Origin: Clostridia bacterium
Lineage (GTDB): Bacteria; Bacillota; Clostridia; Christensenellales; QALW01
Assembly (NCBI GenBank): GCA_900769815.1
Contig: CAAGID010000037.1
Span: forward strand, 1 to 64,000
DNA length: 64,000 nt
Reading direction: 5' to 3'
Positions 9,504-17,600 of this stretch are shown here, one piece after another. The first letter of the stretch is position 1, and each line of letters opens with the position of its first letter. Both the position numbers and the translations under genes were made by a program. A model generated the notes under the pieces. It saw only the letters and a program-made list of their open reading frames with translations, did no database searches and was not told the origin of the DNA.

Positions 9504-10861
9504 TTATTCCACCCCGCAGGAAATAATACTTGGACAGGCATTTCAATAAATTCTTCACCGGGATTAAGTTCTATACCCAGCGCACAGTTTTTACCGCAAT
9601 AACCCCGCGCATAGAGATATTTTGTTTCATTATTTATGTGGTAACTAGTTGTTGCCGATAAAACCTTTTCAATCCGATATTTATTTCCATTTAAATCGGA
9701 AGTATAAATTGAATTATCGTTATAAACCATCCCGGTTTTTATTGTTTTTATGTTTGAATCTATTTTAATTGCTTCGTTAATACTTTTGTATTTGTAAAGC
9801 GTTCCGTCGGATTTTAAGAATTCAGAACCATTGAATTCTTTAACGTCTTTTTCAAAAAGTGAACCTTGACCGTTTTTGTTATAATGCCATAATTCACCGT
9901 TTTTATAAAGCACGCTGATAAAGTTTTTGTTATCTATCCATAAGTTATAAGCATTTAAAATTTCAGATTTTGTTCTGAAAGTAGCCTCAAGTTTTGTTGA
10001 AGGGCCTGTTACGTCATCAGACGGTGATGGCATAAATAATGTACCGTCAAATTTTTCAACAAGAAGACCGTTTCGTATGTTACCGTAAAGTGACTTTACG
10101 TTATCTTGTATTTTAACAGGTACTGCAGAATCTTCATAAGTTCCGTTATATAAATCTCCCACCCAATTATAACCCCATGAATATAACTCTCCGTTTTCTT
10201 TCAGCGCATACATAACGCCTCCGCTAAAATATCTGTGTTTTTCAAGGGGAGAAAGGCTGTTTTTTTCATTCTCAACGGAAGATGAAGGAGGATAGTTTAA
10301 AGAAACACCTTTTGAAAAATTATGAATTTCCGATACTCCACTTAATATCTTTTTAGGAGTGGCTCTGTCATAAGTTGTGCCGTCGCCCAAAATACCTGCA
10401 ACTGTATTTGCGCCAAAGGAGTAAAGGTCGCCGTTTTTTAAAAGTACAAATGTAGATAACTCAAGATTAACAATGTCTTTAACGTTGTTTTTTAAATCAA
10501 TCCCCTCAAATTCAAGCTTTTGGGGAAGTTCTATTAACGCAAGGTCATTATACGTTACTTCTTTTTCTACTTGTGTGTATTTGCCTTCTATCGGGTCTGA
10601 TTCAATTTCATAAACAATATCGGTAATCTTATTACCCGGTTTATAGAACAGTCCCCAATACCAGATAGAGCCATCTTCAAGAAGCACAAACGTACTTTGT
10701 GCAACGGGATTGGAACTGAAATCAAATATTTTTTCTATCCTCGGTTGAGTTTGAGCAGGAGTAAAAATGTCGATTGAATTTATATCTTCTTCAATAACGT
10801 TAGACTCGCAACCGCAAAAGAGCATTATTATTACAAAGAGTAAAATAAATAATTTTTTCAT
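9500..10861 (-). CDS. RCC1-repeat lipoprotein
   Basis: The likely start is the ATG at 10861, four bases past the blaR1-like stop and preceded by AAGGATG. It gives a lipoprotein signal (MKKLFILLFVIIMLFCGC). A longer frame runs upstream into blaR1 but lacks a signal sequence. The mature part (453 residues in total) has repeats typical of RCC1 beta-propellers: VLLEDGSIWYWG, VLLKNGDLYSFGAN with GDGTTYD, ALKENGELYSWGYN and LYKNGELWHYN. These propellers bind proteins or glycans. It is exported and anchored, so it probably recognises something at the cell surface for the sensor or the efflux complex. Confidence 0.85.
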   Translation of the reverse strand: MKKLFILLFVIIMLFCGCESNVIEEDINSIDIFTPAQTQPRIEKIFDFSSNPVAQSTFVLLEDGSIWYWGLFYKPGNKITDIVYEIESDPIEGKYTQVEKEVTYNDLALIELPQKLEFEGIDLKNNVKDIVNLELSTFVLLKNGDLYSFGANTVAGILGDGTTYDRATPKKILSGVSEIHNFSKGVSLNYPPSSSVENEKNSLSPLEKHRYFSGGVMYALKENGELYSWGYNWVGDLYNGTYEDSAVPVKIQDNVKSLYGNIRNGLLVEKFDGTLFMPSPSDDVTGPSTKLEATFRTKSEILNAYNLWIDNKNFISVLYKNGELWHYNKNGQGSLFEKDVKEFNGSEFLKSDGTLYKYKSINEAIKIDSNIKTIKTGMVYNDNSIYTSDLNGNKYRIEKVLSATTSYHINNETKYLYARGYCGKNCALGIELNPGEEFIEMPVQVLFPAGWNK

Positions 10862-10865
10862 ATAA

Positions 10866-12311
10866 TCATCCTTTTGAATATTCATTTGCTTCATAAATGG
10901 GAATGTAGCCTTTATAGTCAGTAATATTTGCATTTGCAAGTTCTTCTGTCCCAAATACACGCATATTTTTAATTTTTACATTATCGTCAACAACAAACAT
11001 TAGACGTTTGTTCTTATCAAGTTCCGAAAATTCGACTTTTTGACCGTTGGAAAATTCAATCTCAAGTTTTTGAACTTGCGTTATGTTTTTATCAGTTTTA
11101 TCATTGCCGTTTTTGTCGGTATAAATGTATCCGGCATAGGTAAAAAATAACGTTTTATTGTTAAACTGTGCACAGAAAAATTCATACACAAGGTCGTTGC
11201 CGATTAAAGGTCCCTGTGCTTTTTCCTTAAGAATATAGTTTCCATTATTATTTTCAAAGCGATATACAATAGTGTTGGTTGCATTTCGAGCAAATACAAA
11301 TAAATCGTTTTCACAAGATAACGTATCAATAATATGTGCATTACTATCTATGCAGGAAACATCTTCAGGAATAAAGGATTCTTGAGAAAAACTTTCTCTT
11401 AATATAACATCCTTTTCTTTAGCCAATACGCCTTTGGTAAAAAACAAAGAAGTTAAAACAATACATATCAAAAAGATTGCAATACCGCTGTGTGCCAATG
11501 CTTTCTTATGAAAAATTACGTTTTTAATTCGTTGCTTTACGTTGGCGCTGCTAAACGCAATAGGGTAAGGATTTAAACCTTTTTGATTTATACTACATTG
11601 AAGTAATGCTTCTGCATAATCTTTTCTTTGTGCTTTTGATAATTTTTCTATTACCGTTTCATCTGCTGATAATTCCATATCTTTTAGAAACAATATGTAA
11701 GCCAACCATATAAACGGATTAAACCAATAGATACACAAAACAATAAATAAAAGAGGTTTAATAATATTATCAAAATGCTTAAGGTGTGCCTTTTCGTGCA
11801 TAAGTGCATATTCAAGGGTGTTATCATCAATGGCTGACGGAACGTAGATTTTTGGCTTAATTATGCCAAGAATAAATGGGCTTGAAATTTTTTCATTTTC
11901 CCAAGTTCCGTCTTTCTTTATTGTTGAATCAAGTATCAGCCGTTTTAAACTTATAAACGCAAGAATTCCTGCAGTAAGCATTAAAAGTGTAACAACAACC
12001 CATATGATTGTACATATTCTTAACGAATTAACGGGCGCATTGAGTCTTGGACTTCCGTAAAAAGAAAGATTTTCACTTAAAATCTCACCGGCATCCGTTT
12101 GCTTATAATATATAAAAGGTTGTTCTTTGGGAAAAAGGCTGAAAACCGTTTCTAATGAAAAAGGCATTAAGAGCCTTAAAAAAGCAAGTGCCCATAAAAA
12201 ATACATCGCTTTTCTTGGAAGTTCCTTAAAAAATCTTATTAAAAAGACAGTAATGATTATGGGTGTTGATTGAAATGCCCCATTTATAAGGTAGGCAAAA
12301 ATTCCTTCCAT
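10866..12311 (-). CDS. BlaR1/MecR1-type M56 sensor protease
   Basis: The 481-residue membrane protein has four helices and a cytoplasmic M56 metalloprotease domain with zinc motif HEKAH (about residue 168) and the second motif FLKDMELSADE (about residue 212). A last membrane helix lies near residues 283-303, followed by an extracellular domain of about 175 residues. In staphylococcal BlaR1 that domain is a penicillin-binding fold; here it lacks SxxK, SxN and KTG and instead matches the lipoprotein encoded two genes downstream. Ligand binding should trigger cleavage of the BlaI-like repressor. Its ATG overlaps the blaI stop by one base. Confidence 0.9.
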   Translation of the reverse strand: MEGIFAYLINGAFQSTPIIITVFLIRFFKELPRKAMYFLWALAFLRLLMPFSLETVFSLFPKEQPFIYYKQTDAGEILSENLSFYGSPRLNAPVNSLRICTIIWVVVTLLMLTAGILAFISLKRLILDSTIKKDGTWENEKISSPFILGIIKPKIYVPSAIDDNTLEYALMHEKAHLKHFDNIIKPLLFIVLCIYWFNPFIWLAYILFLKDMELSADETVIEKLSKAQRKDYAEALLQCSINQKGLNPYPIAFSSANVKQRIKNVIFHKKALAHSGIAIFLICIVLTSLFFTKGVLAKEKDVILRESFSQESFIPEDVSCIDSNAHIIDTLSCENDLFVFARNATNTIVYRFENNNGNYILKEKAQGPLIGNDLVYEFFCAQFNNKTLFFTYAGYIYTDKNGNDKTDKNITQVQKLEIEFSNGQKVEFSELDKNKRLMFVVDDNVKIKNMRVFGTEELANANITDYKGYIPIYEANEYSKG

Positions 12312-12670
12312 TACTTTTCACCTTCGTCAATAATACGCCTGATTTCCGAGATTTCATTAGCCGTAAGCTTTTGATATTTTGAAAAGGCTGCCACAAAAGC
12401 AGAAATTGAACCGTCAAATTTTTTTAACATAAGCTCATCTATCTCTGCCATTTGTGCCGCATCCTTGCTTATAAGTGATGTTACAACGGTATCCTCACTT
12501 TTTACTACGCCTCTGTCGCGTAACCTTTTTATTACTGTGTAGGTAGTGGTTTTTGACCATCCTAATTTTTCCTTGCAAATTTCTGCAAGCTCAGGACTTT
12601 TTATGGGCTCGTTTTCCCATAAAATTAAACAAAATTTATACTCGCTTTCAAAAATTTTTGGTGTTGACAT
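12311..12670 (-). CDS. BlaI/MecI/CopY-family transcriptional repressor
   Basis: The 119-residue protein has the winged-helix pattern of the family (FESEYKFCLILWENEPIKSPELAEICKE, then GWSKTTTYTVIKRLRDRGVV) and a C-terminal dimerisation helix ending in LTANEISEIRRIIDEGE. It should bind the two dyads upstream as a dimer and be removed by the BlaR1-type protease encoded next. It is the first gene of an eight-gene operon without a beta-lactamase. The ribosome site GGGAG precedes the ATG. Confidence 0.92.
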   Translation of the reverse strand: MSTPKIFESEYKFCLILWENEPIKSPELAEICKEKLGWSKTTTYTVIKRLRDRGVVKSEDTVVTSLISKDAAQMAEIDELMLKKFDGSISAFVAAFSKYQKLTANEISEIRRIIDEGEK

Positions 12671-12686
12671 AACATTTCTCCCTTCT

Positions 12687-12728
12687 ATTCTAATTCATTA
12701 GTATGGTTATATTCTAACAGATTAGAAT
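12687..12728. promoter_or_regulatory. Tandem BlaI-type operators upstream of blaI
   Basis: Two related 18-bp dyads lie 17 and 41 bases ahead of the blaI start. The distal one (12711-12728) is ATTCTAA-CAGA-TTAGAAT, a perfect 7-bp inverted repeat. The proximal one (12687-12704) is ATTCTAA-TTCA-TTAGTAT, with two mismatches. Their centres are 24 bp apart, close to two helical turns. The layout fits cooperative binding of repressor dimers over the promoter. Confidence 0.75.
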
Positions 12729-12794
12729 AAACAAGTCAATAGGATAAATTTGTTTTTACATTTTGTTTACAAAAAGAAATATTGGCAAAAAAAC

Positions 12795-12823
12795 AAGCAG
12801 TTTCTTTTATACAGAAACTGCTT
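12795..12823. terminator. Intrinsic terminator left of the tRNA remnant
   Basis: AAGCAGTTTC pairs perfectly with GAAACTGCTT around a 9-base loop. T-rich tracts follow in both directions, so it can work on either strand. Confidence 0.65.
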
Positions 12824-12869
12824 TTTTATATTCTGGTCAATAATTTGGTCAAGTTAAAGATAAAAAAAT

Positions 12870-12900
12870 AATGAGTGAATTCGTTAAGAACTCACTCATT
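12870..12900 (-). terminator. Original terminator of the initiator tRNA gene
   Basis: AATGAGTGA pairs with TCACTCATT, and on the minus strand the hairpin is followed by a T-rich run. It lies 4 bases beyond the CCA end of the tRNA remnant, where a tRNA terminator is expected. Confidence 0.6.
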
Positions 12901-12903
12901 TAG

Positions 12904-12950
12904 TTGGTTGCGGGGACGGGACTTGAACCACGCGACCTTCGGGTTATGAG
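12904..12950 (-). repeat. attL: 47-bp direct repeat, 3' part of tRNA-fMet
   Basis: This segment is identical over 47 bp to 29674-29720, inside the intact initiator tRNA gene. It covers CCA, the acceptor 3' strand, the T arm and the anticodon stem up to the CAT anticodon. Beyond 12950 the match stops abruptly, so it is a non-functional tRNA remnant left by integration. Confidence 0.92.
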
Positions 12951-13043
12951 GAAATGTGTTTACTGCTTTTTGGGGCTTTTTATGGTAAATGAAAGATTTT
13001 TATACGGTTGGTAGTAAGAGAAAATGTAAAATGTTCAAGGCGT

Positions 13044-13063
13044 TGGCGTCATAAATGGCGTCA
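13044..13063 (+). repeat. Left arm-type integrase site (candidate)
   Basis: TGGCGTCA occurs at 13044-13051 and 13056-13063, a 12-bp period, about 95 bp inside attL. The right end has the same arrangement with TGGTGTCA. Confidence 0.5.
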
Positions 13064-13116
13064 GATTTTTGTTACTTTTTCAAGCTATTATGCTATAATG
13101 TAGTAGAGGTGTTTTT

Positions 13117-13542
13117 ATGGATATTAACTCTTTAGATAGGTTTTTAAAAGCTCAAGAAAAAAAGCATGAAAAAGCTCTCAATGAAATAAAAAACGGAAAG
13201 AAACGGACGCATTGGATGTGGTATATCTTCCCGCAACTACGTGGCCTTGGTAGGAGTGATATGGCGTATATTTATGGTATTAAAGATTTGGAAGAAGCAA
13301 AGTCTTATCTTGCTCATACGGTACTTTCTATGAGGCTTTATGAGCTTTGTGGTGTGTTGTTAGAACATAAGGACAAGAGTGCTTATGATGTCTTTGGGGA
13401 TATTGATGAAATGAAATTAAAATCATCAATGACATTGTTTGCACTTGCAAGTGAAGATAATTCAATATTTCATCAAGTGCTTGAATGTTTTTATAATGGG
13501 GAGATGGACAAGGCTACTTTAAAAATTATAAATCGAAAATAA
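13117..13542 (+). CDS. DUF1810 family protein
   Basis: The 141-residue protein shows the DUF1810 pattern: LDRFLKAQEKKHEKALNEIKNGKKRTHWMWYIFPQ, then GLGRSDMAYIYGI, YLAHTVLSMRL and DEMKLKSSMTLFA. The family is small, soluble and biochemically obscure. The gene stands alone just inside attL, with a TATAAT at 13094-13099, an AGAGGTG ribosome site and its own terminator. It is therefore an independent accessory gene of the element. Confidence 0.88.
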   Translation: MDINSLDRFLKAQEKKHEKALNEIKNGKKRTHWMWYIFPQLRGLGRSDMAYIYGIKDLEEAKSYLAHTVLSMRLYELCGVLLEHKDKSAYDVFGDIDEMKLKSSMTLFALASEDNSIFHQVLECFYNGEMDKATLKIINRK

Positions 13543-13543
13543 T

Positions 13544-13572
13544 ATCCCGCGGTTTTACGCGGGATGTTTTTT
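13544..13572 (+). terminator. Terminator of the DUF1810 gene
   Basis: ATCCCGCG (13544-13551) pairs with CGCGGGAT (13558-13565) around GTTTTA, followed by GTTTTTTT. It also insulates the left inverted repeat that begins 10 bases later. Confidence 0.9.
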
Positions 13573-13581
13573 TATAAAACC

Positions 13582-13603
13582 AGTATTAAAAGAAAGTTTG
13601 CAA
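13582..13603 (+). repeat. Left 22-bp inverted repeat of the nested unit
   Basis: This 22-mer (core TTAAAAGAAAGTTTGCAA) is the exact reverse complement of 22237-22258. A partial direct copy, GTATTAAAAG, recurs at 13610-13619. Confidence 0.9.
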
Positions 13604-13704
13604 TTTTTGTATTAAAAGTGGCTTACAAATGGAATAAAACACGAGATAATATAAGTATAAAAATAAACTTTAGTTTGTTTTGATACTGAAAGGAGTCATC
13701 ACAA

Positions 13705-14412
13705 ATGATTTATGGTTATGCACGTGTTTCAACCACACACCAACGAATAGCAAGACAAGTTACTAATATCCTTGCTATTTACCCAAACGCAACAATAATT
13801 AAGGAATTCTATACTGGCACAACTCAAAATCGACCACATTGGGAAAAGTTTATAACGCAAGTAACAAGCGGTGATACCATTGTTTTTGATAGTGTATCAC
13901 GTATGGCCCGCAATAGTGAAGAAGGTTTTAAAGATTATAAAAAGCTTTATGAGTCCGGCATCAACCTTGTGTTTCTTAATGAGCCACTAATTAATACTAG
14001 CGTACTTGATTCCACAAAAAGCAAATTGCTAAACGTAAAAATAGAAACCGGCAACGTAGCAGTTGACTCATTTTTTAAAGGTAATATAGAACTAATTAAC
14101 AATTTCATACTTGCTATTGCAGAAGAACAAATTAAAGCTGCCTTTGATCAAGCTGAAAAAGAAGTTACCGACCTTCACTCACGTATCAGTCAAGGTATAA
14201 GAGAAGCCAAGAAAAATGGAACACAAATAGGGTTAGAAAAAGGAACTACACTTATAACAGAAAAATCTATTAAATGCAAAGAGATAATAAAAAAGCATGC
14301 CATTGAATTTGGTGGCACGCTTAATGATATGGAGTTAATGACTCTTTGCAAGATTTCAAGAAATTCCTATTATAAATATAAAAGAGAATTAAAACTTTTC
14401 AGGACAACTTAA
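13705..14412 (+). CDS. Serine recombinase (resolvase/invertase family)
   Basis: The 235-residue protein starts with the catalytic-serine motif YGYARVSTTHQ (Ser at about residue 9) and has FDSVSRMARNSEEGF with the conserved arginines near residues 72-75. A long helix follows (about residues 125-165), then a C-terminal helix-turn-helix (LNDMELMTLCKISRNSYYKYKREL). It belongs to the small resolvase/invertase class, not the large phage integrases. The gene has a strong AAAGGAG site. Its position inside the 22-bp repeats suggests that they are its substrates, which is inference. Confidence 0.93.
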   Translation: MIYGYARVSTTHQRIARQVTNILAIYPNATIIKEFYTGTTQNRPHWEKFITQVTSGDTIVFDSVSRMARNSEEGFKDYKKLYESGINLVFLNEPLINTSVLDSTKSKLLNVKIETGNVAVDSFFKGNIELINNFILAIAEEQIKAAFDQAEKEVTDLHSRISQGIREAKKNGTQIGLEKGTTLITEKSIKCKEIIKKHAIEFGGTLNDMELMTLCKISRNSYYKYKRELKLFRTT

Positions 14413-14459
14413 ATAAGAAATGACTTGCAAATCCTAATAAATCATATTATAATAAATAA

Positions 14460-14649
14460 GCCAAACTACAATTATATATAAAGAATCGATAATTAAAAGG
14501 GGAAAGTATACCCCTTTGTGTTCGCGCTATGAATTTGATAAAAATGCAAATTCTTTCGGTGTGAGCACAATGGTTCTTTATATCGATGTAGTTTGGCGAC
14601 TATCGGAATTTGCGTTTTTTGTGCGCTTACTTCGGTAGGCGCACTTTTT
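14460..14649 (+). ncRNA. Structured leader RNA with terminator upstream of the giant dockerin gene
   Basis: A nested fold is visible. P1 is GCCAAACTACA (14460-14470) with TGTAGTTTGGC (14587-14597), a perfect 11 bp. P1b is ATATAAAGAA (14476-14485) with TTCTTTATAT (14574-14583). P2 is AAAGGGG with CCCCTTT (14496-14517). P3 is GTGTTCGCGCT (14518-14528) with GGTGTGAGCAC (14558-14568), capped by GAATTTG with CAAATTC (14531-14553). A terminator follows: GTGCGCTTAC-TTCG-GTAGGCGCAC (14621-14644) plus T5. The segment GCAAATTC at 14546-14553 can also pair with GAATTTGC at 14606-14613, a mutually exclusive fold. This looks like a riboswitch-type attenuator; I do not recognise the class. Confidence 0.7.
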
Positions 14650-14666
14650 GTTTTAGGGGGGTCTTT

Positions 14667-17600
14667 ATGAAAAGATTTTTATCATTAGCTTTGACCATAG
14701 CATTGTTGTTATCGATTATGCCCACTGGTGTATTTAGTATTGCAACAAGCGCCGAAGCAGTCAGTAGCACTGACACTAAATTTACCATTACCTGGAGAAA
14801 TAGTAACGGTGAATTACTAGGAACAACATCTTGCGATTACGGTGAAACCCCAATATTTGGAGGCGAAACGCCGGTAAGAGAAAGCGATTCACAATACACC
14901 TATACATTTACAGGGTGGCAACCAGAAATAAAGGCGGCATACAGCGATGCTGATTACATAGCTGTATATAGCAAAACTGCACGAAACTCATATACAATTA
15001 CATACAATGCAAACGGAGGGAGTAACGCTCCCGCTTCGCAAACCAAGGCACCGGGACAAACCATTAAGTTGAATTCCAGTAAGCCGACATGGCAAAATCA
15101 TGTGTTCTTGGGATGGAGTTGCGCATATAATGACACTTTATACCAAACAGGAGAAAATTTCAATGTAGATGCAGACGTGACACTATATGCCGTTTGGAAG
15201 GACCCTTGTTCATATTGTGATGGCAAAGGAGGATCGTACACCTACTCGACTTGCACAACTTGTAACGGCACGGGTGATGGCTCTATCGTAAAGTGCGCTT
15301 TTTGTTATGGTACGGGAAGAAAGTGCGCTAATTGTGGCAACATATCTGTAACGATAATACAGGGCCTTGGACAAGTATGTTCTAGTTGCGGTTCTACATC
15401 AAGAAGGAATTGTGCATCGTGTAATGGTGTGGGAACATGGACAACCGACTACTGCACAACATGTGGAGGCGACGGAACTACAAGCAGTTATAGTTCGTGC
15501 TATTGGTGTGACGGTGATAAACACGTGGAAACCAGTTTTTCCCGTTATGTATATTTGTATTCAGATGATTCGTTAACTGGTAGTAACACAATATATACCA
15601 AACGTCCATATCAATTAATCGTACCGTCTAAAACTGGCTACACATTTATCGGTTGGTTTGATTCCCCCGACGGTGGCACGCAATATACAAACGGCGAAGG
15701 AGTTAGTTTGTCAGTTTGTCCAGATTCACCTTCCAGAAATCTTTACGCACATTGGAGTTTGAACTATTATACGATCACCTATGATTGCGAACAAAATGTC
15801 AACACCCATGATATGCCTGTCGTTTACACTGTCGAGGACGAAAATTTTATATTGAATAGCCAATCCCCCCGCGAGCACTATTATTTCTATTGGAGTGTAT
15901 TGGATACAAAAGTTGAAAATTTTGATACATCCATAGCACAGGACGTTGTAGTAAAGGGCGTTTGGGATCCAATTAATTATACAATAACATATAATTTAGA
16001 TGGTGGCACAGCAAACAACAGAACCACATATAACATTGAAACCGACACATTCTCATTGGTCGAGCCAACAAAAGCAGGATACATTTTTACAGGCTGGACC
16101 GGATCTAATGGTAACGTGCCTGAAACGAATGTAACAATCTCAACAGACCAACTTCAGAACCTTTCATTTACTGCAAATTGGACTATAGCTGTCTACACTA
16201 TTACATATGAGTTGTTTGGAGGAGAAAATTCGCTCAAGAATCCCACAACCTTTACAATAAATGACAACGTTGTATTAAAGAATGCAACAAAAGATTACTA
16301 TACCTTTGCAGGTTGGTATCTCGACTCTGCATTTACTAAAAAGATTACAAATTTAAATGGATACCACGGCGATCTAACACTCTATGCTCGCTTTGTTTCA
16401 AATTCCTTCACAGCAACTTTTGATCCCGAAGAGGGGCATTTAGCACATTATAATATTACTCTTGTTTGGGGTGGAAATTTACAGAATGAAGTTATAAGCT
16501 ATAAGACCGGCGATACTTTTTATCCATATAAAGTTGATGTTCCCAGTCGCTCCGGATATCTTTTTAACGGGTGGTATTTAGATTCGTCGTTTAGTACCCC
16601 TCTGCCAGAAACATATACTATAGCAAGTGACAAAAAGCTATATGCTAAATGGTTCAAACAGTCTGTGACCAACGCTGAAGAACTGACTTTAGGTGATTAT
16701 AGGTATACTTGTTATGGTGATGCAAGTAAAACGGTTTGCTTTTATGTGTCGCCTGAGCATAGCGGGGAAACTGTTGTAAGTTATTATCTGCGTGGCTATA
16801 AATATGATGGTGTTATGGAAAGGAAATCGGAATTTAGTATAAAAGATCTTACAACAGGAATAACACTATTTTCTAAAAACACTCTGAACGGGTCAGGTTA
16901 TACTGTTAATAGCTTTACTTCAATTACGTTGGTGGCAGGACATACGTATCAGCTTTACACCTATACAATTAACAACAGTTACTTTAATGGCGAGGCAGAT
17001 ATTATAATCTCGATCGGTGAAGATCCATTTCCACCAACTTTTGTAAGTTCTGCTTTTGCTACCTATGAAGAAAAATATGGTGAAACTATACAATATCCAG
17101 TCCCGATACGAAAGGATTATGATTTTGTTGGGTGGTACGACATCGACGGAAATCCTATTAGCAGTGTTTGGGATTATACGACCGATAAGACATTTTATCC
17201 TCAATGGAAGTTGCACGAATTTTCAATCAATTATAACTTAAATGGCGGAATAAACAGTTCTTTGAACGCCATTTCCTATACCGTTGTCGATTCAACAATT
17301 ACATTATTAGATCCTTCAAAAGAAGAATATACCTTTTTAGGATGGTATACTGACTCCAATTTCCGGAATCAAATTACAGAAATTAATTGCGAAGATAGGT
17401 TGGACTATACTCTGTACGCTAAATGGATTTCAGACTTCTTTGGGGTTAATTATGAATTGTATGGTGGTGTTAATAACCCTTCTAATAAACAGCATATTGG
17501 AAGAACTGAAGAGTTCACACTCCTGGATCCTACCAGAGAAGGATATACATTTGCTGGTTGGTATCTTGAATCTTATTATAGCACCAAGGTAACAACTCTT

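Noticed and set aside
10862..10960. Longer start for the RCC1 lipoprotein
   Set aside because: It would overlap the blaR1-like gene and bury the lipoprotein signal; the ATG at 10861 has its own ribosome site.
11800..12670. Beta-lactam resistance locus
   Set aside because: BlaI and BlaR1 relatives are present, but no beta-lactamase or PBP2a-type gene follows and the sensor lacks penicillin-binding motifs.
12904..12950. A second tRNA-Met gene
   Set aside because: Only the 3' part is present; the 5' half, D arm and promoter are missing, so it is the integration remnant.
14460..14649. Known riboswitch, ribozyme or retron RNA
   Set aside because: No conserved cores of c-di-GMP, SAM, cobalamin, T-box or hammerhead were seen, and there is no reverse transcriptase nearby.
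14610..14666. Longer start for the giant protein
   Set aside because: The extra 19 codons lie inside the leader RNA and terminator and have no ribosome site, while the ATG at 14667 has a strong one and a signal peptide.
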